The notes below the pieces were generated by a model that worked only from the letters and a program-made list of their open reading frames with translations, had not been told where the DNA came from and ran no database searches. Shown piece by piece: positions 47,066 to 58,741 of a stretch of 64,000 nt of DNA (position 1 is its first letter; every line of letters starts with the position of its first letter). Source of the stretch: Litoditis marina (Eukaryota > Nematoda > Chromadorea > Rhabditida > Rhabditidae); contig OZ038440.1 in assembly GCA_964036275.1 (NCBI GenBank), positions 2,914,001-2,978,000 on the forward strand, in the 5' to 3' direction. The translations under genes and the position numbers were made by a program.

Positions 47066-49164
47066 TCATCCTAGTTGAAGTTCAATGTCCAATGTGAGAA
47101 CTAGGGTTCCAGTTGCCTCACCAATCCTCTTTTCGATGGAAGTGAGAATCTTTCGGGCTCCACTGCCCGATAAAGCAGATCCTAGAAAAGTAAATGATAT
47201 GTTAGTTATCGATAATGACAACGGAAGCATTAAATTTGTTGATATAAAGTAGGTCGATTATGTGGACCAATATCGTGTCAACGGTCCTTTAAACTGCAGT
47301 TGAAAAATGTATTGCAATTTAAAGGACTGAACCGTTGCGATTGGACCAGATAATCGTCCTTCTTTAATATACTCGCGTCCTGATGTTTCAAGATAACAGG
47401 GAAGTGATTTTTGAATGAAAGCAACAAACTCTGTGTTAGTGAGGTATAAAACCATCAAATTATTATTTTAAGTGTAAGTTGTGAAAAAACCAATTGTCCC
47501 AGTGAGAGTGCCTCATCTCATATTTGATCGAGACAAATGCAGAAGCTCTTACTACCAGCCAAACAAAACTTGATATATCGATACGACTCTCCGCTCAGAG
47601 AATTTACAGCCCCTGGCACCATAGGGAGCTGCTCACACATATGTGACACGAGCACTGTGAAATGTACGAGAAAAGAAACTGACCTTTACACCTTTACTGA
47701 AGATGTCCACATGGAAACACATATGATTAGTGTCCACGTGGGGCTGGTAGAAAGCCTGAGTTATAGCCACGTCCGAGCGACACGAGCGTCGGTAAGACAC
47801 TCCTATAAAAATAAAAGTGTAATAACTAATAACATGTTTTTCTTTTTTCAATTTTTTTTATCACAAATAGCGGACGAAAACTTCAACCTCCGACCATTTG
47901 TCTTTTTATGCTAGCCAATCTCAATCTTGTGCCTCATTGCTATATTTTTCAACAATACTCCGATGAGGTTCTCCGAATAATCACCAAAATTCACAAAACG
48001 GGCTATGTTTTCGTCAATATGAGGAGAAATTGCCTATTTCTAACAGGAATTCAGAAGTTTTGCATATTTAAATGAGAGAAAAATGACTTTTTTTTAATAA
48101 TAGTACTGGTGTGTGTTTTTAACATACACGATACTCAATACACTTCATCGTGCACGAAATGCTTACGCGATCCTGTCAGTGAATGGAGCAGTAACTTGAC
48201 TTAGAGGAGTAGAAGAAAAGCATACACCCGTAGACAGATATTCTATCGGGGCGTGAAATGTGAAGGAAATATTTGCATACAGTGGAAGTGTGGAAGCTAC
48301 ACATCAGCACACTTTTCTAGTAAGAACAAGAACTATAAGGCTAACGTGCAGCGTGCAGGTGAGAAATGGAGCGAAGCGAATCTAAACTTGCCGGAACTTC
48401 TACCATATAAGATTTAATTTTTGTCTTCAAAAAATAATTTTCCTATTGACATGTCTAAAACATACTGTGCTAAAGTTGTCCGAGCTCTGAGTAGCCTAAA
48501 AACAGAATAGGCGGACTCCCTTCTGCCCTTTGCCCATCCATAAAGAGGAACAGTTTTATTAAAAACCCTCGAATTGTATTTGAATCGAAAAATCGGTTAC
48601 TTTTTATAGAATAGCCGCGATTCGGCACTTTTCGGGTGTATGGCCTCAAATCATCTATCTAGTACAAGTTGCATCAAAGGTGAGCGAGTTCTCGCAACTC
48701 CCCAATAAGAATCTTAGTTTTCTGACATTCAGTGAAGTATTCTAGATCTAGATAATGCCTCAATACTCCCATACGTGAAAAAGGTTCACATCGGGTCGAA
48801 AAATGTGAGCGTGAGAATTTATCATTGAAAAACACGTTTAACAAGTTTTGAACAAGAAAAACAAGTTTTTGAAAGTTTCCCCGAGAATCTATAACATTAC
48901 CCCAAAAAGTGAGCATCAGTCAACATAAAAACAAGAGGGTATTTTACGTACGTTTTAGAAGTTAGAACTACAAATCGTCAAATTCTGACACATGCAGCGC
49001 GCGTTCATAATTTTAGCTAGCACCTAGCAAGGCAAAAAAACAAAACGGAAAACTTACCGGAAATAGGCCGCCAAAACTTGAAGAGAAGAGAACGACTGCC
49101 ATTCGCTCGGTTGTCATGCGTGTAGCTTGGTGGAGGCGTGGAAGGAGCGGTGGTTGCAAAAACG
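47066..49164 (-). CDS. last three exons of an unrecognised gene (5' end not found)
   Basis: Exons (minus): 49164-49058, 47802-47698 and 47181-47066. All three are joined by phase-1 introns with TTTCAG, TATAG and TCTAG acceptors. The joined peptide is about 108 residues: a Thr/Pro/Ser-rich start (ATTAPSTPPPSY), then FKFWRPISG, YRRSCRSDVAITQAFYQPHV, NHMCFHVDIF, and a C-terminus KILTSIEKRIGEATGTLVLT ending DIELQLG. A Pro/Thr linker before a compact domain suggests an extracellular protein, but I do not recognise it. A MITE occupies the last intron. No first exon with a signal peptide was found upstream. Confidence 0.5.
47232..47367. mobile_element. CTTTAAAG-ended MITE, copy B
   Basis: An inverted-orientation copy of the element at 13745-13862. 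It shares GTCCTTTAAA(C/T)TGCA, the ATACATTTTTCAA core complement and the CGATTATGTGG ends. It lies in the last intron of the 47-49 kb gene. Confidence 0.85.
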
Positions 49165-49869
49165 CTGAAAGTTGGTAATATCGAGAACACTTAAGAATAA
49201 AACTCCTGAATGAAATGAGCAATCAAATGATCCCCCCCCCCCTCCGCGACGCGTGCGACAACTAAACTCTCCTCAAAATCAGAACGAATCCTGATGTTTT
49301 TCAGGATTTTTTTACCGATTTCTCATGAATAAGCGTTTTAAGAAAAAAATGTTATATTAATTGAGAGAATAACAGATAATTCAACTAAGTCTTTGCCTTG
49401 AAAACAATAAAATATAGTACTTAGAATAATAAATCATACACTTCATAATATTATTCATAAAGTAAGAAGATGGGGAGTTGTCCGAGTTCTGATAGGGTCG
49501 CACTCACACAGCGAGGCGGAAGGAAAGATGAATTTTCCATCGAACATGCATGTTCTTATATCAGAATAGTTTTATTGTGTTAAATAATTATAAAACGTGA
49601 TTTGGTGCTTTGCGGTTTTTTCGAAAACTTAGAATGGAGAGTAAGAGGGAAAAGACAATCAGAAATCACCAAACAGCCACCACAAATGAAGTATTGATGA
49701 ATAGTGGAGAAAAACATTAAAAATACAGTTGAAATGAGTAAATAAAATTAAAAAACAGAGATGGTCGATAAATTTCGAAAACGGTTAAGTCGCTCCACTA
49801 TGCCAACCGCACGTTGTAAACATCGTGCGCCACTGAGCGCGCCAAACGAAATCGTTGTTTTTAATAATT

Positions 49870-49918
49870 TGTCACGGCCGCCGCCGACTGAGATTTTGAG
49901 TCGGCGGGGGCCGTGACA
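49870..49918. mobile_element. short foldback with TGTCACGGCC ends
   Basis: 20-bp arms TGTCACGGCCGCCGCCGACT and its inverse (one mismatch) around a 9-bp loop. The outer ten bases equal those of the 45692-45810 foldback. It is G+C-rich within A+T-rich sequence; no clear target duplication. Confidence 0.75.
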
Positions 49919-50714
49919 CTGAATTATCCGAGTGGGCTTATACGAGCAGCGCGGACGAATCGAGTATATGTGTTCTTACACAGCGCAAAGTGAGATATAC
50001 AGTACACCGCCGCCTTTCTGTAAGCGACGACTATATTCCCCCTCGCAGTTGCGCGAATGTTGCAAAATGTTTTAGCTATCATCAGAAAAACGTATTTTGA
50101 GATTTTCACGTAAATTTTGAATAAGAATGAGTCAATTTACTAATCTCGATAGTTCTCAACTTCTGATGTGTTTAAAACGTTTCGCATAAATTAACTGCTT
50201 TGGAAGGAAGTATAGGGTATTCGAAATAAAGAAGTATATTCATACATTAAACGACGAAAACCAAAGGTATAAAAATTAGTAGTCAGAACTATGTGTTCCT
50301 TTTAAGCTTCAGGAAAACTATGATTTTCCGAATAGAATGCGTCAGTAACCTCTAAGACTCTCTGAGAGTAGCTCAAAGCATGACGTAATTGGAAAGAACT
50401 AGATCATTAGCACGAAACGAGTCAGAGTGATGTCAGAGAAGACATATGCAGATGAATAATGTTCACATTATGTGAGTTATGTAGATATATAAAAAAGAAG
50501 TTACATAAAATACAGATAAAGTATAGTTCAAGTTGAGATAAAGAGAACGTTTTTGAACTGAGAAACAAAACAAACAGTTTCAAAGACAATGTTAAAAACT
50601 TTGTACATGTGAAACATTTCGGTCGCAAAATACTTGGAAACTCCAGAACGTTCTACTCTCTGGACTGGTACTGTTTTTTAGGACATTGCAACGACATGTG
50701 TTGTATTCAGAGAC

Positions 50715-50825
50715 CATCGTTGTGAAAGAGTGCTAGTAAACGTGAAAGAGTGGAAGTTATAACACGTGAAAGAGTGCTATTTCTAGTTAACCTGAACACG
50801 TGAAAGTGCTAGCTGTCACGTGTTT
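50715..50825 (+). repeat. ACGTGAAAGAGTGCTA-like short tandem array
   Basis: Four to five irregular copies of (A)ACGTGAAAGAGTG(C/G) with CACGTG at several positions. A related ACGTGAAA cluster lies at 45086-45195. Confidence 0.6.
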
Positions 50826-51849
50826 TGGGTGTGTAGCGGAAGGTCGGTGTGCTAGATGCCTCGTAATTCGAGTCTGAATGCAATTGCGTAATAAGCAGAT
50901 ATTGGGTTTCACGGTAGGGCATGCAATTGTGGAATTAAAGGAGATCGGAGAGTAACCTGGAAAAACTGCACTATGTTCCGAACAAAAAACTGCTGCACTT
51001 TACACCTTTGTTAACGCCATATTTTGAAGTTTTCGACAGTAAAGTGCAACCAAACTACAAACACAGCGGGTTAGACGACATACAAATGTTTTGACCTTAT
51101 TTTGAACGAACGAGCCCTAAACCACAATTTCGTTGTGGCAGTTTGAAGTTCCGAGTGATGAACGCAAAATATTTTGCTCATCAAAATATATATTCTGAAC
51201 TGCATCTGATACTCAACCCTTTATCTAAATGAATTCTGTTGCTATACTCGTTTTGTTTAAGTCTCAGGTGCAATGACATGGTTCAGAATACTTTGTCCGA
51301 GGTCTCTTTGATCTCGCCGCCACGGGTGAAATTCTAGTAGAACGACCAACTGCACTAGGATACAATCAGCTTTGAAATGAAAGGTAGACAATGTCATAAG
51401 ACTAAGTATCACATACAACACATAGGCCAATCAAACATTTGTCAGATATGGTAAGTTACTGTAAAGTGTGACTTCTGAGAATTGTTCATTCAATCCAAGT
51501 AGGCACTCTTTGGGAGCTAGAACAAATTGAAAGGTTACCCAAAACGTTGAAACACTTGGGCAATATGTTTTTTTGTAAGTTCAAAGGTTATTTTGGAAAG
51601 TTTGCCATGTTTTACGTAACGGTGAGTTATAGTACGCGCATGCCCACGGTGGAATAGAATAGATAGTAGCACCTGGTTACGGAGAGGGTGTACAAAAGAA
51701 TCGAGAATGAACAAGGAATAGAGAATGAGTGTAGCTAGTGAAAATTATTGTGTTGGGAAACACAAGCTACTACATTTTCGAGAAAGAGGAGAAAGAGAGA
51801 GGGGGGGGGGAGGAAGAAGAGAGAGGGAGGGCAATTTAGACGGGAGAAG

Positions 51850-53139
51850 GCCTGTCTGCACGGAGACAACCACATTTAATTGGAGAATCGTGCAGACAGT
51901 TACAGCGAGCCTGAACAGCGTGCAGACAGTTACACATCTAGCGGCCGCATAAATAATATACTTCGATATTATAAAGTGATCGTGCACCAACTTTATTCCA
52001 TAGGTAACACTTGTTAAATACGGTTAAACATATGAAATAATTTTTTTGGGAGGAAAAACAATCAAAGAAGACTAGGAAAAGCTAATTTGAAATGGTAGTA
52101 AGGTTGAGACAAACACGCTCTGCTGCTCATTTCTCCATAAAACATAAAACTTTTGACTCGAATTTGATTTACTTGTTCAAACAACAATATACTCAACTGG
52201 TAGGGTATATTTGCCACTGCCTCTAATAGAACCTGGTCGAGCTCGATGAAAATAAGCTGCATTGGCCACTTTAATGGCCATTTACTTGTTTAGTCACTAC
52301 ATAGCCATATAATTACAAGACAGTGGGCTAGATCCTTCACTCTCACATTCAATAACTGAGTGAATGTTATTTTATTGTAAGTGATAAAGAACAAGACTAA
52401 CTAAAACCTTCCGGGTTTCATTGTTCTGTAAAAAACTTATTAAAAGATGTTCGTGAAGTAGCGCATTAATGGTTTTATCCATCAAGCTTATCGTTTCTCT
52501 CAGTTTGAAATTTGAAAGCGACCCTATTGCAAATAAAACGATGAAATCAGTATAGTTTCCTGAAGTTTAGCTTTGAAAACATTTGAAAAGCTTTAATATG
52601 AATTGCGTGAAGTAGTAACTCACTCCCCCAAGCCATTTTTCTCCAGTATGTAACACTCGAACACATTCGTTCTATGAACTATCTTTATTATGAAACCTTA
52701 ACGCGTTGAACTAAGTATTTTTTATTATTCCTAGTAACTCCACCGAGTAACTAAAAAACATCCCGTCATAGATCAAAAAATTCAAAATAAAACATTTTTT
52801 TAGTGAATCCTTCCGTTTCATTTCGTAGAATTTGTTCGCTGCAGTTATTGAAAATGTCGGCACAGAAGAGTTTTCATTCATGTCTCTAGTAAGAACAGTA
52901 AGAACACTAGTACTTTGGCACGACAGAAGGAAATTATTAAATTGAATCACGTCTATCTACCGCTTGCTGTACATGTAACGGTATGTACACTGGTGTAACT
53001 GTGTGCACGCTCCGTGCAGACAGTTACACTTCGTGTTCAGGCTAGTGTAACTGTCTGCACGACGACGACCACAAACTGTAACTGTCTGCACGGAGCAATT
53101 AGTGAGACGACCATTTGGGGCCGTGCAGACAGTTACACC
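51850..53139. mobile_element. possible element bounded by CGTGCAGACAGTTACAC arrays
   Basis: The left cluster has motif copies at 51850 (minus), 51890 and 51920 (plus). The right cluster has copies at 52994 (minus), 53012 (plus), 53044 (minus), 53076 (minus) and 53121 (plus). An AGCCTGAACA spacer follows a copy in the left cluster and occurs inverted in the right one, so the two clusters are partly inverted copies. The intervening 1 kb is A+T-rich and non-coding. This fits a non-autonomous element with complex subterminal repeats, or a motif array interrupted by unrelated DNA. Confidence 0.55.
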
Positions 53140-53208
53140 CCCCCCCCCCCCCGACGGCCTTAGACTGGCAACCTCCACCCCGACGGCCTTAGACTGGCAA
53201 CCTCCAAT
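53136..53208 (+). repeat. C-run followed by 28-bp tandem duplication
   Basis: A run of about 14 C, then two adjacent copies of CGACGGCCTTAGACTGGCAA followed by CCTCCA. It adjoins the last motif copy of the preceding array. Confidence 0.9.
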
Positions 53209-53412
53209 AGATTAACTAATTATATTAGATTTGAGACAATTGATAAAAACGACAACAATCCACACGTGTGAATGTTGAACTGCAGTAGTATTGATATAAT
53301 TAAGTAGAAGCAGGGCGACCGGAAATTAGATGGTCCTTTCGAACTACGTCAAAAAGATAAAAAGAGAGAGGGGCGGATCGAGGCAGTTATTGGGTTGAGA
53401 AAGATCAAATAT

Positions 53413-53492
53413 TTGTTGTAGTTTGATCTCAGCCCACCGTATAATTTTCATACTTTCGCCGGAAAATAAGGGGTCAAACTAAAAACACAGCG
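53413..53492. repeat. GTAGTTTGATC inverted-repeat element
   Basis: TTGTAGTTTGATCTC left, GGTCAAACTAAAAACACAGC right, about 80 bp. Confidence 0.7.
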
Positions 53493-53976
53493 GAATAGGG
53501 TAAGATACAGTATAAACTTGCTTTGGCGCGAACACTAAAGGTAAGACAGGCTATCGTTCCACCTCATTATGATGTATTTGTAGTTAGGATTAAACTACAA
53601 ATACTATATGGTCACATGCGACCTCAAAATGGGAGACCTTACGCGTGTATATGTGCAAAATATAGTTATTGATTGGCTGAAAGGTGGAAAAATGTTTAAC
53701 GTTTTTGCACTGGCGCCTTCAACCTCACGCAGATTACATTGGAATGAAATAGAAGTTGAGAATACGAAAAATAACGATACTTAGTATTGCAAAAAGGGAA
53801 AATATTCCGTGGTGAAATGATTGTTTTGCTGTTTTGACGAGGCTGCCCCCCGAGTTCTATTCTCTTTTGCCCGGCTTCTTAAACACCCGATCAATAACAC
53901 ATTTCAGGGTCTACGACATGCTCATATACTTGTCAGCAAAGGTTTTCGAAATGAGAATGAGTCTATTACAAACTAA

Positions 53977-54065
53977 AGTTGGTGTTCTTTGTTGAACCGA
54001 ACACACGGTGATATAGATGTAGATCTATATAACTTCGTGTTCCGTTCAACAAAGAACTACCAACT
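53977..54065. mobile_element. 89-bp hairpin element
   Basis: Arms AGTTGGTGTTCTTTGTTGAA and inverse pair with few mismatches over about 31 bp, followed by a second pairing ATATAGAT/ATCTATAT at the tip. Almost the whole segment is one hairpin. No coding capacity. Confidence 0.75.
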
Positions 54066-54328
54066 ATATACTATAACATGACGAGGTTCCTAAACAGCGA
54101 AACATGATAATTACAATTTGTTTGGTACAATGACCGTCTCAATCACCCCACTGTTAGAGTTCACGTAATACTGTGATGCGCGTAACAGTGGAACTATACA
54201 CTTTTCCTGAATTATTTCTTCATCAACCCAATAGGAGTTCCACGTTCCGTGAAAGGCACGAAAAATCTGAAGACACCAGTATGGTGCACTTTACACGATG
54301 ACAAATTCTAACGTGCAATCATAGGTGA

Positions 54329-54583
54329 ATTTCTTCCCGAACCTATTCTTCCCGAACCTTGCGGTTCGTTTCAACACCGAACAAAATTTGGTCTGAGAAC
54401 GGTGGAACCGAAACAATACAAGTGATTAATGCTAAAGTTGGTCGACTACGTGATGTTTACTAGTGTTTGGTTCGGTTTCCTGTCGGTTTGAGTACGCAAG
54501 TGGTTCGATTTCCTTCCCGAACCAAGTGGTTCGGGAAGAAGTGAGTTGATTTTGGTTCGGGAAGAGTCCGTTCGGGAAGAAAT
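54329..54583. mobile_element. CTTCCCGAACC palindromic MITE
   Basis: Exact 14-bp terminal inverted repeats ATTTCTTCCCGAAC and GTTCGGGAAGAAAT. Internal TTCCCGAACC/GGTTCGGGAA motifs recur in both orientations, including CCGAACCAAGTGGTTCGG. 255 bp, non-coding; the target duplication is not evident. Confidence 0.8.
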
Positions 54584-54671
54584 ATGCCTGCATCACACGT
54601 AGCTATGAACTTAACTAGTACGGTGGACTCTCTAAAAGAGCAAGTCACACCGATCACGTCGTTCGTTTTCT

Positions 54672-54747
54672 GGTGTTTGTAGTTTGATCTATGTATGCCA
54701 GCGTCAATTCAAACATTCTAATACGGGTAATTATGCAGACCACAACT
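54672..54747. repeat. GTAGTTTGATC inverted-repeat element, decayed right end
   Basis: TGTTTGTAGTTTGATC left; the right end is reduced to GACCACAACTCAA. Confidence 0.55.
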
Positions 54748-55497
54748 CAAACACCTCGCAGACTGCACAACGTTGCACAATTACTTCCGTGAATGAGTCA
54801 CAATTTGAGACAATTTGAAAAAACATGGACAACAAAAGCAACAATCCATAATTCATTTTACTATGAATAGCAAATCTCACAAACATATCGAAGTATACTA
54901 CGAAAAATAGCTGAGTCATCAGAAAATACATCAACAGAACGATGTCGAGAAGTTACACACTTTAGCTATTTCACTAGTTCAGAGCGTATACAACAGTTTG
55001 TACCTATCAACCATCTTCAGAAGTATTTTGGATGGCTTGTAGAAATTAATAAATTGATATTTCATAGAAGACTGGAAACTTGAAATTCGTATTTGTCGAA
55101 AGTTTGTTAGCTGATTTGTGATTGTAAACTAAAACCGTGAGTTCAGAACCACAATTACTTGAAATAGGGTTGTAGATGAAAATAGGGACAACATATTCAT
55201 ACAATCGAAATGTGAAACTGGAGAAATGAACCAGAACTTTTCACTTCACAGTTGAACCTTTTTAATGATAGCCTTCGCGCATTTTACGTAGAAATAGATT
55301 GATAAATAGGGTTTACGGACCGATTATAATAAGGAAATACCTAATAATAGACTATCCTTGTTTTACGTAGAAACGAATAAGTAGTTTGATAAATATGGTT
55401 ATACGGAAGGATTATAATGAAAACAAGTGTTGAGTACGCTAACGACATACTAGACTCACCTCAGGGAATCAATATAAAGCGCCTGCGGCTACTGCAC

Positions 55498-55565
55498 TAC
55501 GAGAAAGAGAGAAAGGGGGAGAGAGAGAAAGAGAGAGATTGAAAGAGAGAGAGAGGGGGAGACCA
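55498..55565 (+). repeat. GA-rich tract
   Basis: Imperfect (GA)n with GGGGGA interruptions. Non-coding. Confidence 0.9.
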
Positions 55566-56020
55566 AAAATATAGGAGTGAGAGGTGAATAAGAAGCAGAG
55601 AAGAAGAGAAGGAATACGGTATAGATTATAGAACAAGCACGAGACACGCGGGCTGAGCTTATCTTAAACTTTAACTAAAGAACCTGAGCAAATCTTATTT
55701 GTAGTTTTACATTCGTGATTTAGTCCAAACCGAACAGATTGTGTAGGACTACAACCCTCTTATATCATCAGTTAAAAACTAAATCAAACATTTTTTTATC
55801 AATAAAATAACTTTGTGCTCTCGGGACAAGTGTGGGGAAGCTGGAACAATTTGAACATGTGGCACTATGGGGGACACTTTCTACTTCACACATTGCACAC
55901 CAGATGGTCGAACCTATGTTTACATGTTGGGAGAACAGAGATAAAACTCAAACATCAGGAATTGTAGTCTAAAACACATCGAACCTAGTATACAGCTCGT
56001 TCTTTACGAAGCAGGCCTAT

Positions 56021-56101
56021 CCCGCTGTGTTTGTAGTTAGATTCCGTTTCTTTTCGGTCGAATTCGGTGAAACAGGACGCGTTTTGCGATCAAACTACAA
56101 C
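56021..56101. repeat. GTAGTTTGATC inverted-repeat element
   Basis: CCCGCTGTGTTTGTAGTTAG left, GATCAAACTACAAC right, with central TTTTCGGTCG. Confidence 0.8.
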
Positions 56102-57226
56102 GATGATTGATCACTCCTTATAGTTCTAATGAGAACCTTATGCACATCACATGAGCCACCTACAAAGCTTCAGCTTCAGTGTTGCAGCACAGCAATCAAT
56201 AGAATCTCTTGAAGTACGTGAGATATTGTTCATCAGGTGATCTCAAGAGGTACTACGAGGGATGCTATAGTTCACACCATTCCTACTGAGACTCCTACAG
56301 TAACCTTACAAACTTTCCGAAGGCTGTTATGAAGCTGAAAATGAAGTTTATTAAAAATGCTCTCGTATATTTACTCTACGTGAGAAGGAGAATGAGGTTT
56401 GAAAATCCTCAACTTCTCCGTTCAAAAGTAAATGAGCAGAACGGCTTGGAAGTTTCGAAATCGTACTGTAGAAGTCTCAGTAGGAATGGAAAAGACTATA
56501 CCGCGCCAGAAATTACGTTCCGAAAAAAGTAGGTGCGGTTTAAAGACCAAACTATAGTTGTAGTTCGATACATACAGCAATATAGTCGAAGTCTGCCTGA
56601 AAATCCCAGGGATAAAACAACAAACACAACGGTTCACGGCGAGAGAACTACCGGTGAGCTAAAAAAAAGTTCGCATGTAGTCCACGAGCTGTTCGTGAAC
56701 TTCTCATGAGCAAGACCGTGGGAACTTCTCATGAAGTTGTTCTACCGTGCATGCGGTGCTAAGAAGATCCACAGAAAGTGGTTGAAGAAAGACGAAACAC
56801 AGAAAGAACTTTCCGCTCGCCACAATTTTCGAATTTGACTGAAACATGACAGGATCAAACTACAAACACAGGGATTTACTCAAAGATTCCCACTATCGAC
56901 CCGCTCTATTCTGAGCGAAGCCAATAGGCTTGGTGTTGCCTACGTGAATAAGTGCCAACAATTGGCTCGTTCTGAATATTCAGTAGTCTGGCGTCATATA
57001 TTATGCACGGAGAGAGGCCTAGACGGAAGGAGCTGCTCGCACCGAAAAATGAAAAGATTCGAAAAGATGGGGAACAAATATATACAGAGAGTGACCAGAA
57101 CGGCAGAACTTCGTTGTAGTTAAATTTCGATGCATCGCAAACTTTTCGAATTTCGATCAAATACACCGCACATATAAATACGCTACAAACACAGCGAGAT
57201 ATTATATTGTTCAGCTAGCTCTGAAC

Positions 57227-57726
57227 CGCTGTATTTGTAGTTTGACCCCTCATAGTTTAGTCGGAAACAGAAAACTGTGCCGTACATGCAGATCAAACTA
57301 GCCAATTCCACAAGGAACCCGGTATTTTGTTAACCCTATCAGGTAACCCTAACCGGGTTACCTGGTTAAAGTTTTTGTAACCCTTTTTTACAATGTATTT
57401 TGGGGAAAATTGGGGGTTACCAAGTGGTTAACAATAGGATTAACCAGGTAACCCGGTTAGGGTTAACTGCAAGGGATAACGAAATACCGGGAAAATCATA
57501 CTACTGGGTTACTTCTGCTATATTTAACTGTTGCTTTATCCTGTGATTATTGTTCCCAATTCGTGACGTACGTGTGCAATATTATCTCAACAGTTTGATT
57601 TCTCATCTTTGAAGTTATCTTTTTCCAATTATGTCTCAGTTTTTATCACACGCTTCACTTGCGTAATAAATTCATTCATTCATAAATAAATTCATTCATT
57701 CATAAAGAATTCGCCGATCAAACTAC
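57227..57726. repeat. GTAGTTTGATC element split by a nested MITE
   Basis: The left part (57227-57300) runs from CCGCTGTATTTGTAGTTTG to GATCAAACTA. A GTTAACC-rich MITE is inserted at that point. GATCAAACTAC resumes at 57716. GATCAAACTA is present on both sides of the MITE as a 10-bp duplication, so the insertion postdates this element. Confidence 0.85.
57301..57715. mobile_element. GTTAACC-rich MITE, copy 3, nested, with 10-bp target duplication
   Basis: It starts GCCAATTCCACAAGG and ends AAAGAATTCGCC, as in copy 2. The first 190 bp match copy 2 closely. About 200 bp of extra A+T-rich sequence, ending in ATTCATTC repeats, separates the ACCGGG segment from the right end. GATCAAACTA flanks both sides. 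Confidence 0.85.
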
Positions 57727-57933
57727 GATGCAGATAATGCCATCGCGTATCGGAGTCGCTCATGGAAGAATGAACCAATCGACCTTGTCGAACAAATCTA
57801 ATTTCTTTGTAGTTTTATCTCTCTGGTTTTCAGTTGTAAATTTGAATCTCTGTGGGCGCGAATTAAACCAAAGCTAGATTTCGCCACACCCTATAGAGAC
57901 ATCGTGGCAAACTGTGTTTTTAAGAGGCGACCA

Positions 57934-58009
57934 TAGTAGTTTGAACTGCCTACCACTTCAGAGTCGAGCTTCTGATTCACTTTTAAGTGCGCCCGGATAA
58001 AACTACAAC
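57934..58009. repeat. GTAGTTTGATC inverted-repeat element, diverged
   Basis: TAGTAGTTTGAACTG left, GGATAAAACTACAAC right. Confidence 0.5.
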
Positions 58010-58741
58010 CAAATCTCAAGACTAAATACGGTCCCAGCTATTATTATAAAGGAAACCTTTTAGAGTGTTCGTCGCCGCAAATCATACTGTACACTTCTTT
58101 TCCCGACGTGTTTTTATTCGAAATGGCGTTTAACAACAAAATGATAATCTGTCCATGAAAACGTTAACAGGTACTCTGAATAAAATAAATCGTGAAAAGA
58201 AAACTTTATGAAACCAAATTCATCCAGGCACAAATGAACAACCCCCATCGAATCACAAAAAGTTAGAGCACTCTGAGACCAGTAATATTATAGAAACCAC
58301 CAAATATACAACGAAGATGAATGCAGAAGTCCGTCACCATAAACAAACTATACATAAATAGTGATAGAAAGACAGAAATAACTCTCCCAATTATATTGGT
58401 CAAGTAAGAATTAACACAATGTGACATTTTGAAAAGCAGCTACGTAGGAAATAAGCATAATCAAGTTCTCAAACTCCATCCAGCACTATACTTACTTGAA
58501 CAGATCTTAAAAAAACAACTTTGAACCATATAAAAAGGAATCGAGAAAAAACTGTTTCCCACATAGCAAAGGTTTAGGCGTATGCGCACATGTCACGTTT
58601 AAAAATGTCGCTAGTCACGGTCAAATTTAAATTTTCGCCTTCCAACCTCTGAATGTGCTCAATTTGACCATGGAATGTCATTGACCGTTCGGGGTCAGGA
58701 CTATAATTTATAAACTCAAATAGTCGTGAGGCAATAGATTT

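Larger units (their letters stand above)
49165..58741. other. 9.6-kb gene-poor, repeat-dense stretch
   Basis: No exon chain was found on either strand. Identified contents are listed separately: foldback elements at 49870, 53977 and 54329, the CGTGCAGACAG motif array at 51850-53139, GA-rich tracts at 51780-51835 and 55498-55565, and at least six copies of the GTAGTTTGATC inverted-repeat family. A GTTAACC-rich MITE lies at 57301. The lack of genes and high repeat density contrast with the first half of the window. Confidence 0.6.

Noticed and set aside
51850..53139. CRISPR-like array
   Set aside because: Motif spacing is irregular, both orientations occur, there are no uniform spacers and the genome is eukaryotic.
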